Assembly: GCF_039523415.1 (NCBI RefSeq)
Contig: NZ_BAAAFG010000001.1
Coordinates: forward strand, 186,001-250,000
DNA: 64,000 nucleotides
DNA from: Gangjinia marincola
GTDB lineage: Bacteria; Bacteroidota; Bacteroidia; Flavobacteriales; Flavobacteriaceae
Direction of reading: 5' to 3'
Position 1 is the first letter of the stretch; the number at the start of each line of letters is the position of its first letter. Shown one piece after another: positions 8,777 to 17,278 of this stretch. The translations under genes were made by a program, and so were the position numbers. Below the pieces are notes generated by a model. The model searched no databases. It saw only the letters and a program-made list of their open reading frames with translations, and was not told where the DNA came from.

Positions 8777-8812
8777 AAAAAGCTGTTGAAATTTCAACAG
8801 CTTTTTTTTTTG
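8777..8812. terminator. Bidirectional terminator between convergent genes
   Basis: A perfect 11-bp palindromic stem AGCTGTTGAAA/TTTCAACAGCT at 8781-8802, flanked by A and T runs, placed between convergent genes. Confidence 0.9.
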
Positions 8813-8829
8813 TTTCCAGTAGGTTATAG

Positions 8830-9324
8830 TTAAAACTGGTATCGAATACCCAGCGCGATATCCAGATCTAAATCATCATTGTAATCATTAAAACCCAGCT
8901 CTGGTCTAAAATCTAGTGAGAGCAGAAGTGGAAAATCAAAGTTGTATTCCAGTCCAATATCTCCGGCAACAAACGCAAAGGTATCGCTGTCATCGTCACG
9001 ACCCGGGAAATCAAAATCGTCGTCAAAGTCTACTTGTCCAAATCCGCCACCAGCACCTACATACCAGTTAAATCCTTTGTCCAGATTAAATACCCACTGG
9101 TATAAGCCTACGATGCGATAAGCATCAAAGTTATTATTACTACGCCACCCTAAACCAAATTCAAGACGATTGTTATCGCCTATGCCACGTTGATAGGATA
9201 GTTCTGTTCCAAAACCGTCACTATCACCTAAACGGAGTCCGATGGCATTTTTCGAAATTTCTTGCGCAGAAGTTATTCCTATAGCACCGAGTACAAAAAG
9301 TGCTGTGATCATTGTTTTTTTCAT
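8830..9324 (-). CDS. Outer-membrane beta-barrel protein
   Basis: 164 residues with a Sec signal (MKKTMITALFVLGAIGITSAQ). The rest alternates polar and aromatic residues as beta strands (GTELSYQRGIGDNNRLEFGLGW, split by turns) and ends in a C-terminal aromatic (GIRYQF), typical of small 8-strand outer-membrane barrels. An acidic Asp-rich loop lies near residues 100-118. It resembles short flavobacterial OprF-like barrels without a peptidoglycan-binding domain. Function unknown; a structural or surface role is inferred. Confidence 0.75.
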   Translation of the reverse strand: MKKTMITALFVLGAIGITSAQEISKNAIGLRLGDSDGFGTELSYQRGIGDNNRLEFGLGWRSNNNFDAYRIVGLYQWVFNLDKGFNWYVGAGGGFGQVDFDDDFDFPGRDDDSDTFAFVAGDIGLEYNFDFPLLLSLDFRPELGFNDYNDDLDLDIALGIRYQF

Positions 9325-9440
9325 GTGTTAAAATATTTAGATGGTACAAGAGTAAAACGTATTAGGCAATCATGTTGTTATAAAAACAATAAAATTATCA
9401 GTATTCGATTTTTTATTAACACAAATGGATACGTAAACAC

Positions 9441-9905
9441 CTATAAAATCACGGTTCCTTTTAATCCGCGATCGTACATCACGATGCTTCCGGCAACCGA
9501 AACATTTAAGGATAAAGTAGAATTGAATTTCACCAGCCGGTGAGATTTCTCAATCGCTTCTTTGGTGAGTCCGTGATCTTCGGCACCTAATAAATAGACA
9601 CACCTGCGTGGATGTTGAAAGCTTTCCAAGGGTTGGGCTTTATCGGTAAGCTCCACACCAATAAGGAGCGCACCTTTTGGCAAATGTGCGTAGAAATCCT
9701 CGAAGTTATCGTAATGAAAGTAGGGCATGGCACCAACAGCTTTATGTGTGTCACTGGCTTGTTTGGCGTATCGATTACCAATGGTGAAGATAAAGCTGGC
9801 TCCCATGTTTTGGGCAGAGCGCCACAGTACACCGAGATTTTCGGGTGTTTTTCCGTTTTGAATGCCGATGCCAAAAAAGCCTTGTTCCAGGGTATCAATC
9901 TTCAT
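9441..9905 (-). CDS. SpoU/TrmH-family RNA 2'-O-methyltransferase
   Basis: 154 residues from the internal ATG at 9905; an in-frame start six codons upstream is possible. The three SPOUT motifs are present: NLGVLWRSAQNMGASFIF at the front, YLLGAEDHGLT in the middle, and LSLNVSVAGSIVMYDRGL at the end, which forms the trefoil knot that binds S-adenosylmethionine. It would methylate a ribose 2'-O in tRNA or rRNA; the target cannot be read from sequence. It has no N-terminal L30e-like domain, so it is a minimal SpoU protein. Monocistronic, divergent from ychF. Confidence 0.85.
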   Translation of the reverse strand: MKIDTLEQGFFGIGIQNGKTPENLGVLWRSAQNMGASFIFTIGNRYAKQASDTHKAVGAMPYFHYDNFEDFYAHLPKGALLIGVELTDKAQPLESFQHPRRCVYLLGAEDHGLTKEAIEKSHRLVKFNSTLSLNVSVAGSIVMYDRGLKGTVIL

Positions 9906-10000
9906 GACACAAAATTGAGACAAACTTTTTGAATACGAAAAGAAATTTAGTTCATCATATTTTCATCACAATTTTCAGGACAATGCCACGCAGAAAATAG

Positions 10001-10008
10001 TATCTTTG
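10001..10008 (+). promoter_or_regulatory. -7 promoter box of ychF
   Basis: TATCTTTG matches TAnnTTTG, 22 bases before the ychF ATG at 10030. No clear -33 TTTG is seen at the expected spacing. Confidence 0.45.
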
Positions 10009-10029
10009 CCCGCTGAAAATCGATCACTC

Positions 10030-11124
10030 ATGAAAGCCGGAATTGTAGGATTACCCAACGTAGGAAAATCAACGCTATTTAACTGCCTGTCTAATGCCAA
10101 AGCCCAAAGTGCAAACTTTCCGTTTTGTACCATTGAACCAAATATTGGAGTGGTCAATGTACCCGATCACCGACTCTCAAAGCTGGAAGAATTAGTAGAT
10201 CCTGAAAAAGTGATCCCTGCAACAGTAGAGATTGTAGATATCGCCGGCCTTGTAAAAGGAGCCAGTAAAGGCGAAGGATTGGGAAACCAATTCTTAAGCA
10301 ATATTCGTGAAACTGATGCAATTTTACATGTACTCCGCTGTTTTGATAACGATAATATCGTGCACGTAGATGGAAGTATTGATCCTATACGAGATAAGGA
10401 AACTATTGATATGGAACTTCAGCTTAAGGATCTTGAAACGGTTGAAAAGCGTATGGAGAAAGTCAACCGTGCTGCACGTACCGGCAATAAAGAAGCTCAA
10501 AAAGAGGTTGATCTGCTCACTAAAATTAAAACGGCGTTAGAAGCGGGTAAAAATGTGCGTACACTGGACTTTAGCGATGAAGATCGCGAAGATTTTATCA
10601 ATCAATTTCAATTGATCACCGATAAGCCCGTGATGTATGTATGTAACGTTGACGAAGGAGCCGCAACCACCGGAAACACCTATGTGGAAAAAGTCCGCGA
10701 ATTGGTCAAGGACGAAAAAGCTGAAGTTTTAGTGCTCGCGGTAGGCACCGAAGCTGATATCAACGAATTAGACGATTATGAGGAGCGGCAGCTGTTCCTT
10801 CAAGACATAGGTCTTGAGGAACCCGGATCAGCTAAGCTGATCCGTGCGGCGTATAATCTGCTCAACCAACAAACCTATTTCACTGCGGGAAAAAAGGAAG
10901 TCCGTGCCTGGACCATTGATATTGGTGACACCGCGCCGCAAGCTGCCGGAGTCATTCACACTGATTTTGAAAAAGGATTTATTAGAGCAGAAGTCATCGC
11001 CTTTGAAGATTTTGTATCGTACGGTAGTGAAGCAAAAGTACGCGAAGCCGGTAAACTACGCGTAGAAGGAAAAAATTATGTGGTGAAGGATGGGGATGTA
11101 ATGCATTTCTTGTTCAACGTGTAG
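10030..11124 (+). CDS. ychF: YchF/OLA1-family ribosome-binding ATPase
   Basis: 364 residues from the ATG at 10030, the usual length of the family. A TTG 24 bases upstream would overlap the -7 box and was rejected. Features are the Walker A GLPNVGKST, the switch region DIAGLVKGASKGEGLGNQFL, a coiled-coil hairpin near residues 135-180, and a C-terminal TGS-type domain (AWTIDIGDTAPQAAGVIHTD, EGKNYVVKDGDVMHFLFNV). YchF proteins hydrolyse ATP and associate with ribosomes, and are linked to oxidative stress control. Monocistronic by context. Confidence 0.97.
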   Translation: MKAGIVGLPNVGKSTLFNCLSNAKAQSANFPFCTIEPNIGVVNVPDHRLSKLEELVDPEKVIPATVEIVDIAGLVKGASKGEGLGNQFLSNIRETDAILHVLRCFDNDNIVHVDGSIDPIRDKETIDMELQLKDLETVEKRMEKVNRAARTGNKEAQKEVDLLTKIKTALEAGKNVRTLDFSDEDREDFINQFQLITDKPVMYVCNVDEGAATTGNTYVEKVRELVKDEKAEVLVLAVGTEADINELDDYEERQLFLQDIGLEEPGSAKLIRAAYNLLNQQTYFTAGKKEVRAWTIDIGDTAPQAAGVIHTDFEKGFIRAEVIAFEDFVSYGSEAKVREAGKLRVEGKNYVVKDGDVMHFLFNV

Positions 11125-11304
11125 TGAATTTCGATCTGCCAGTCGGCGAAGAAGGAATCTGCCTGTCGTGAATCTGTGAGTTTTTGAGTGGTGAGCATTT
11201 AGCTCTTAGCCATTAGCTCTTATATTTTATGTATTAATTTAGTGGATATTGTATTATCCTTTCAAAGGGGGGTAGAAAAATCTTCATCTTCGTCTTCATT
11301 TTAA

Positions 11305-11334
11305 GTTTCGAGTTCGAGTTCGAGTTCAACTTCA
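11305..11334. repeat. TTCGAG hexamer repeat block 1
   Basis: Three tandem or near-tandem copies of TTCGAG followed by TTCAAC. A second block lies at 11561-11600. Confidence 0.7.
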
Positions 11335-11560
11335 TATTTAAAAATACCCACTCTCCCGTCTCTCCCTGCGCCACCGCTAGCCTCCTTCGCCATAGTAACA
11401 CAGCTACGAAGGCCGAGAAGCTAAGGCGGCACGCGGTCAAGGGAGAGAGGCTATTCTGAGAAGGTTTGAGATTTTCACCTCTCAGCGGGAGAGGGTTAGG
11501 GGCGAGGGTTTTTCATATTCATACTCCGCAGCCTTAGCGAAGGAGCACTTTAACTTCATC

Positions 11561-11600
11561 TTCAAGTTCAAGTTCGAGTTCGAGTTCAACTTCAACTTCA
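11561..11600. repeat. TTCAAG/TTCGAG hexamer repeat block 2
   Basis: Seven hexamer units of the form TTCRAG/TTCAAC in a row, in the same orientation as block 1. A candidate variable-number repeat. Confidence 0.7.
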
Positions 11601-11745
11601 CCCTTCCCTTTGGGGGCGATGTCGGTTTACCGACACAGGGACAACAGACAGTGGGGAAATCAACATCCTTTTGTTAATTACTTTCTGTCTACCGGGTTTC
11701 TTTATCTTATACATCCTTTTATATTAGCCCATATCCTCAAATTTT

Positions 11746-13596
11746 ATGTCAACTACTGCTTATACCGAAGATAATATACGTTCGCTGGACTGGAAAGAAC
11801 ACATCCGCATGCGACCTGGGATGTATATTGGGAAATTAGGCGATGGATCCAGCGGTGATGACGGCATTTACATTCTGCTAAAAGAAGTGCTGGACAACTC
11901 TATTGACGAGTACGTCATGGGCGCCGGTAAAACCATAGAAGTCTCTGTACAAGGAACAAAAGTCATTGTGCGTGATTACGGGCGTGGGATTCCGCTGGGA
12001 AAAGTGGTGGATGTAGTCTCCAAAATGAATACCGGGGGTAAATACGACAGCCGGGCATTTAAAAAATCTGTCGGGCTTAACGGTGTCGGGACTAAGGCGG
12101 TAAATGCACTTTCAGATTATTTTAGGGTAGAGTCCACCCGCGACGGACAATCAGTAGCAGCAGAATTCTCTCAAGGGGAACTCACCAACAAAGAAGAACT
12201 GAGCGAAACCAGCCGACGAAAAGGAACTAAGGTCACCTTTATTCCTGATGAGGCCATCTTTAAAAACTTTAAGTACCGCAATGAATACATTGAAAAACTC
12301 CTAAAAAACTACGTCTATCTCAATCCGGGATTGACGATTTTATTTAATGGGGAAAAGTTCTATTCTGAAAATGGGTTGAAAGATTTATTGGCAGAAAATA
12401 TCAACGAAGATGATCGGCTTTATCCGATCATTCATTTAAAGGGCGATGATATTGAAGTCGCATTGACCCACAGTAAAACCCAATATTCTGAAGAGTACCA
12501 CTCCTTTGTTAATGGGCAGCACACCACCCAGGGAGGTACACATCAGGCGGCCTTTAGAGAAGCTTTGGTAAAAACGATTCGGGAGTATTTTGGGAAGAAC
12601 TACGATGCCAGCGATGTACGTAAATCAGTCGTTTCTGCAATAAGCATTAAGGTGATTGAACCTGTTTTTGAAAGTCAGACCAAGACTAAATTGGGATCTA
12701 CCGATATGGGCGGAGACCTTCCCACGGTGCGTACCTACATCAATGACTTTGTCAAAACTAACCTGGATAACTTCTTGCATAAGCATCCTGATGTCGCCGA
12801 AAAGATTCAGAAAAAAATCATGCAAGCCGAAAAAGAGCGCAAGGAACTCAGCGGCATTAGAAAACTTGCCCGTGATCGCGCCAAAAAGGCAAGCCTGCAC
12901 AACAAAAAGCTCAGGGACTGCCGTATTCACTTGACCGATAGTAAAAACGATCGTTGTCTGGAGAGCACACTGTTCATCACAGAGGGAGATTCGGCAAGTG
13001 GTTCCATTACAAAAAGCCGTGATGTCAATACACAGGCGGTATTTTCGCTTCGCGGAAAGCCCTTGAACAGCTTTGGGATGTCCAAGAAGATTGTATATGA
13101 AAATGAGGAGTTTAACCTGCTTCAGGCAGCGCTGAATATTGAAGATGACATGGATGATCTTCGGTACAACAATATTGTGATTGCTACGGATGCTGATGTA
13201 GACGGAATGCACATTAGATTACTGCTAATCACGTTTTTTCTTCAGTTTTTTCCGGAGTTAATTAAAGAAGGACACTTGTATATCCTGCAAACGCCCTTGT
13301 TTAGAGTGCGAAATAAGAAAGAGACTTTTTACTGCTACTCTGAAACTGAAAAACGTGAAGCCATCGAAAAACTTACCGGTAAGCCAGAGATCACCCGCTT
13401 TAAGGGACTGGGTGAAATCTCGCCAGATGAGTTTAAGTATTTTATCGGGGAGGATATTCGGTTAGACCCGGTGATGCTGGATAAAGAAATGAGCATTGAA
13501 GAATTATTAACCTTTTACATGGGTAAAAATACTCCCCAGCGTCAAGGTTTTATCATTGAAAATCTAAAGGTGGAGCTGGATTTGATTGAGGAGTAA
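11746..13596 (+). CDS. parE: DNA topoisomerase IV subunit B
   Basis: 616 residues. The ATPase/TOPRIM subunit of topoisomerase IV, which decatenates daughter chromosomes. The GHKL ATPase region contains EVLDNSIDEYVMGAG, VRDYGRGIPLG and LNGVGTKAVNAL. The TOPRIM region contains TEGDSASGSI and the metal-binding ATDADVDGMHIR. It lacks the insertion that marks GyrB of many Gram-negatives and pairs with the parC gene downstream, which supports ParE over GyrB. About 360 bases of repeat-containing DNA separate it from parC, so cotranscription is uncertain. Confidence 0.93.
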   Translation: MSTTAYTEDNIRSLDWKEHIRMRPGMYIGKLGDGSSGDDGIYILLKEVLDNSIDEYVMGAGKTIEVSVQGTKVIVRDYGRGIPLGKVVDVVSKMNTGGKYDSRAFKKSVGLNGVGTKAVNALSDYFRVESTRDGQSVAAEFSQGELTNKEELSETSRRKGTKVTFIPDEAIFKNFKYRNEYIEKLLKNYVYLNPGLTILFNGEKFYSENGLKDLLAENINEDDRLYPIIHLKGDDIEVALTHSKTQYSEEYHSFVNGQHTTQGGTHQAAFREALVKTIREYFGKNYDASDVRKSVVSAISIKVIEPVFESQTKTKLGSTDMGGDLPTVRTYINDFVKTNLDNFLHKHPDVAEKIQKKIMQAEKERKELSGIRKLARDRAKKASLHNKKLRDCRIHLTDSKNDRCLESTLFITEGDSASGSITKSRDVNTQAVFSLRGKPLNSFGMSKKIVYENEEFNLLQAALNIEDDMDDLRYNNIVIATDADVDGMHIRLLLITFFLQFFPELIKEGHLYILQTPLFRVRNKKETFYCYSETEKREAIEKLTGKPEITRFKGLGEISPDEFKYFIGEDIRLDPVMLDKEMSIEELLTFYMGKNTPQRQGFIIENLKVELDLIEE

Positions 13597-13657
13597 TTTC
13601 CCACCCCAATCCTCCCAAAGGAAGGGAGTATTACTACTTGGTATAATAAAACGCATT

Positions 13658-13681
13658 GTCATTCCTGCGGAGGCAGGAATC
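13658..13681. repeat. GTCATTCCTGC palindromic repeat
   Basis: GTCA followed by the hairpin TTCCTGC-ggag-GCAGGAA. Related copies lie at 49267-49342. Confidence 0.65.
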
Positions 13682-13804
13682 TAGAATAGAAATAGAAGAA
13701 ATTGCATTAACTACTATTACAAATTTTGAAGATTTGGAAAACGGCCTACGAAAGTATGTCGTAGAATTTGAAATGAATATTTCGTAAAATTTTGTGCTGT
13801 TTGA

Positions 13805-13915
13805 GTCCGATTGAAAATCGGACGAGTTCATAAAATTTAGGAATAGAATGATAAATTCAGAGATGCTTTCGTAAGCCTAGATTTTTTTGATTCGTTTTTT
13901 CATCAATGGAAAAAA
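13805..13915 (+). other. Three-hairpin intergenic element of unknown function
   Basis: GTCCGAT/ATCGGAC with a 5-base loop (13805-13823), GCTT-tcgt-AAGC (13865-13876) followed by TAGATTTTTTTG, and TTTTTTC/GAAAAAA with an ATCAATG loop (13895-13915). From memory the phrase recurs between genes in marine flavobacteria, but this was not searched. It could be a noncoding RNA, a terminator cluster or a small nonautonomous mobile element. Confidence 0.35.
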
Positions 13916-13955
13916 TGAATAATTACAAATTAGATGTCAGAAGTTGAAATAAACC

Positions 13956-16598
13956 ATGAATAACGACCAAAACGACGATTTTATAGCAGAAGAAAATACC
14001 CAGGAAGTCATTACCAAAGTAACCGGAATGTACAAGGACTGGTTTTTAGACTACGCTTCGTACGTGATTCTTGAACGTGCCGTACCTGCCATTGAAGATG
14101 GCTTTAAGCCGGTACAGCGCCGTATCCTGCATTCGATGCGGGAACTGGATGATGGCCGCTACAACAAAGTTGCAAACATCGTGGGTCACACCATGCAATA
14201 CCATCCGCATGGGGATGCCAGTATTGCCGATGCTATGGTGCAAATTGGTCAAAAAGATCTGCTGATTGATATGCAGGGAAACTGGGGAAACATCCTTACC
14301 GGGGATCGCGCGGCTGCTTCGCGGTATATTGAAGCCCGACTCTCAAAATTTGCGCTGGACGTAGTCTATAGTCCTAAGGTAACGGAATGGCAGGCATCCT
14401 ACGATGGCCGGCGAAAAGAACCTGTAAACCTACCGGTTAAATTTCCCATGCTACTCGCGCAGGGAGCAGAAGGGATTGCAGTTGGGCTTAGCACCAAAAT
14501 TCTGCCGCATAACTTTATTGAGCTTATTGATGCTTCGGTGAAGCATTTGCAAGGCAAGCGCTTTTCTATTGTACCAGATTTCCCCACGGCAGGTATTGCA
14601 GACATGAGCAACTACAATGATGGCCTGCGGGGCGGAAAAGTACGGGTACGCGCTAAAATTGCCCAAAAAGACAAAAATTCTCTGGTCATTACAGAGATTC
14701 CGTTTGGAACAACCACTTCTTCTTTAATCGAATCCATCTTAAAGGCGAACGATAAAGGCAAGATCAAGATCAAAAAGATCGAAGACAATACGGCGGCAGA
14801 GGTAGAGATCTTAATTCATTTGCCCGGCGGAGTCTCACCAGATAAAACCATTGATGCATTGTATGCCTTTACCAATTGCGAAATGTCTATTTCTCCGCTT
14901 GCGTGTATCATTGAAGACAACAAACCTATATTTATTGGGGTGAGTGAAATGCTTAAGCAGAGCACAGATCACACGGTAGAGCTACTTAAAGCAGAGCTTG
15001 AGATAAAGCTTAATGAACTCCAAGAGCAGTGGCACTTTGCTTCGTTAGAACGCATCTTTATTGAAGAACGCGTGTACCACGATATAGAAGAGCAGGAAAC
15101 CTGGGATGGTGTAATTCAAGCCATTGATGAAGGCCTAAAACCGCATATCCAACACCTTAAACGTGCAGTTACGGTTGAGGATATTACTCGGCTGACCGAA
15201 ATACGCATCAAGCGCATCTCTAAGTTTGACTTAGACAAAGCTCAGCAAAAGATTGAAGCGCTGGAAGATGAAATCGCTCAGGTAAAGCACGACCTGGAGC
15301 ATCTTACAGATTTTGCCATTGCTTACTTTAAACGACTTAAAAAGGAATACGGCGAAGGAAAAGGGCGTAAAACAGAACTCCGCCTGTTTGAGGATATTGA
15401 AGCCACTAAAGTGGTGATGCGCAACACTAAACTCTACGTCAACAGAGCCGAAGGCTTTATAGGAACTTCACTTCGACGCGATGAATATGTGACCGACTGT
15501 AGTGATATTGATGATATCATTTGCTTTACAGCCGAAGGGAAGATGATGGTCACTAAAGTCGATGCCAAAACCTTTATTGGCAAGAACATCATCCACGTAG
15601 CGGTCTTTAAGAAAAAAGATAAGCGTACGATCTATAATTTGATTTACCGCGATGGAAAACGCGGCAATGCCTACATGAAACGTTTTGCAGTAACGGCTAT
15701 GACCCGCGATCGCGAATACGATATGACCCAGGGAACGGCAGGATCCACCGTACATTACTTTTCGGCGAATCCCAATGGGGAGGCAGAGGTAGTGACCGTG
15801 TATTTGCGTCAAGCGGGCAGCATAAAAAAGTTAAAGTTCGACATTGACTTTTCTGAGCTAGCGATCAAGGGCAGAGCCGTAAAAGGAAATCTTGTCACCA
15901 AATACAGCATCAAAAAAGTAGAGTTGAAAGAAGAAGGGGTCTCTACCCTTAAACCCCGTAAGATCTGGTTTGATGACACTGTACAGCGTCTAAACGTAGA
16001 CGGTAGAGGAGAACTGCTGGGAGAATTTAGAGGCGAAGATCGCTTACTCATCATTACCCAAAAAGGCATTGTAAAAACCATTAAGCCTGAAATTACGGCA
16101 CGCTTTGATGAAGACATGATTGTATTGGAAAAATGGATTCCTAAAAAGCCGATCTCTGCCATTTATTGGGATGGCAATAAGGAGCGCTATTATGTCAAAC
16201 GTTTTGTGATTGAAAATGAATTAAAAGAAGAGTCCTTTATCAATGACCATCCTAAAACCCAATTAGAACTGGTGGCAACCGACTGGAAGCCTGTGGTGGA
16301 ACTGACCTACCCCAAACCCCGCGGAAAAGATGCCAAAGAACCAGATCAGGTCAATGTAGAAGACTTTATTGCCATAAAAGGCATCACTGCATTAGGAAAC
16401 CAGCTTACCGCTGAAAAAGTCAAGCAGATCAATGCACTGGAACCCCTCCCGTACGAAGCGCCGGAGGAAAAACCCACTACCGACATTGATGTAAATGAAG
16501 AAGTAGAAATCACCATTGATGACACTACCGTTAAAACCGATCCCGAAGAACTGGATGATAAATTGAAAGGCGACGGGGAGCAGGGGAGTTTGTTTTAA
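13956..16598 (+). CDS. parC: DNA topoisomerase IV subunit A
   Basis: 880 residues. The DNA-cleaving subunit of topoisomerase IV. The winged-helix domain has the catalytic tyrosine Y124 in AAASRYIEARL, and HPHGDASIADAMVQ is the quinolone-determining region. A coiled coil is visible near residues 420-455 (KIEALEDEIAQVKHDLEHL), with beta-pinwheel blades behind it. The tail is long and acidic (VNEEVEITIDDTTVKTDPEELDD, interrupted here). The residue matching E. coli GyrA Ser83 is alanine (A88), and the Asp87 equivalent is kept (D92). An alternative name is gyrA-like, but the parE pairing favours ParC. Confidence 0.93.
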   Translation: MNNDQNDDFIAEENTQEVITKVTGMYKDWFLDYASYVILERAVPAIEDGFKPVQRRILHSMRELDDGRYNKVANIVGHTMQYHPHGDASIADAMVQIGQKDLLIDMQGNWGNILTGDRAAASRYIEARLSKFALDVVYSPKVTEWQASYDGRRKEPVNLPVKFPMLLAQGAEGIAVGLSTKILPHNFIELIDASVKHLQGKRFSIVPDFPTAGIADMSNYNDGLRGGKVRVRAKIAQKDKNSLVITEIPFGTTTSSLIESILKANDKGKIKIKKIEDNTAAEVEILIHLPGGVSPDKTIDALYAFTNCEMSISPLACIIEDNKPIFIGVSEMLKQSTDHTVELLKAELEIKLNELQEQWHFASLERIFIEERVYHDIEEQETWDGVIQAIDEGLKPHIQHLKRAVTVEDITRLTEIRIKRISKFDLDKAQQKIEALEDEIAQVKHDLEHLTDFAIAYFKRLKKEYGEGKGRKTELRLFEDIEATKVVMRNTKLYVNRAEGFIGTSLRRDEYVTDCSDIDDIICFTAEGKMMVTKVDAKTFIGKNIIHVAVFKKKDKRTIYNLIYRDGKRGNAYMKRFAVTAMTRDREYDMTQGTAGSTVHYFSANPNGEAEVVTVYLRQAGSIKKLKFDIDFSELAIKGRAVKGNLVTKYSIKKVELKEEGVSTLKPRKIWFDDTVQRLNVDGRGELLGEFRGEDRLLIITQKGIVKTIKPEITARFDEDMIVLEKWIPKKPISAIYWDGNKERYYVKRFVIENELKEESFINDHPKTQLELVATDWKPVVELTYPKPRGKDAKEPDQVNVEDFIAIKGITALGNQLTAEKVKQINALEPLPYEAPEEKPTTDIDVNEEVEITIDDTTVKTDPEELDDKLKGDGEQGSLF

Positions 16599-16678
16599 GA
16601 ATTGACTTATGAATGTTTAAATAATATAGATAAAAAAGGATTAATAATTGTGTGTGTTTCAAATTACCGTAAATAAGT

Positions 16679-17278
16679 ATGGATATAATTACAAATAATT
16701 ACGAATGGATATTTAGTGGTATAGGCGTTTTGATTTTTGGATGGATTATTACGTTTTTTTATAACAAAAAATCTTCCTCCTATAAAGAAAATTCTGATTT
16801 GGAAATTTTGCGTACTGGCAGTAACATAACCATAAATAATAACCTTACTGATTCCAACACTTTGGTAAGTAAAAAATTAGAAAAATCTAAGGGGAAGAAT
16901 AGGAAAAATGATTGTCATATCCTGTTTATTGATGATCAACATAATGATTTTAAGATGGTTTCAATCCTAAAAAAAGCTGGTTGGAACAATACAAAAGCTA
17001 TTAAAGATTTGACAGATCTGGATGACCATAAAGCTGTTGAGGCTTCCATTATTTTTGTGGATATAAATGGAGTTGGTACTAATATGTTTGAAGATCAAGG
17101 ATTAGGACTTGCAGCCGCATTAAAAGATAAGTACCCACAGAAAACAATCATATTATATTCGGCAGAACCAACAGGTAATAGATTTAATAAAAAACTCAGA
17201 AAAGTAGACGAGAGTCTTCCAAAAAATGCCGAACCATATGAATTTATAAGTTTAATTGAGCAATACAGCCATAATTGA
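16679..17278 (+). CDS. Membrane-anchored receiver-domain protein
   Basis: 199 residues. One membrane segment near residues 10-28 (FSGIGVLIFGWIITFFY) is followed by a polar linker and a single receiver domain at about 78-199. Receiver residues are visible: the acidic pair D85-D86 in LFIDDQ, the phospho-acceptor D128 in IIFVDIN, the switch S161 in LYSAEP, and K182 in LPKNAEP. There is no output domain. The gene overlaps the next one by 4 bases (TTGA), so translation is coupled to a kinase-like partner. Base composition is more AT-rich than the neighbouring topoisomerase genes, suggesting acquisition. A membrane-tethered receiver with a soluble kinase is an unusual arrangement. Confidence 0.7.
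   Translation: MDIITNNYEWIFSGIGVLIFGWIITFFYNKKSSSYKENSDLEILRTGSNITINNNLTDSNTLVSKKLEKSKGKNRKNDCHILFIDDQHNDFKMVSILKKAGWNNTKAIKDLTDLDDHKAVEASIIFVDINGVGTNMFEDQGLGLAAALKDKYPQKTIILYSAEPTGNRFNKKLRKVDESLPKNAEPYEFISLIEQYSHN

Larger units (their letters stand above)
11125..11745. other. 621-base intergenic region with hexamer repeats
   Basis: No supported gene. It contains two related hexanucleotide repeat blocks (listed separately), a C-rich stretch at about 11340-11370 whose CTCTCCCT is answered by AGGGAGAGAG near 11445, and a direct run into the parE start. The short open frame on the minus strand (11234-11440) translates the repeats into LNSNSNSK-type low complexity and is not a gene. Confidence 0.6.
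13597..13955. other. 359-base intergenic region with palindromes and hairpins
   Basis: No gene. In order: a CTCCC/GGGAG hairpin at 13612-13628, a dispersed palindrome at 13658-13681, and a structured element at about 13790-13915 with three hairpins. Confidence 0.55.

Noticed and set aside
9612..9932. 106-codon frame opposite the SpoU methyltransferase
   Set aside because: Antisense to a clear SPOUT-fold gene.
11234..11440. 68-codon frame in the 11125-11745 gap
   Set aside because: It is made mostly by the TTCGAG repeats read in reverse (LNSNSNSK low complexity) and has no supporting signal.
12625..13212. Long antisense open frame (195 codons) inside parE
   Set aside because: It lies entirely opposite a strongly supported topoisomerase gene and has no protein-like features; it is a by-product of codon use.
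13634..13831. 65-codon minus-strand frame between parE and parC
   Set aside because: Covers the palindrome and hairpin element; no protein-like pattern and no start support.
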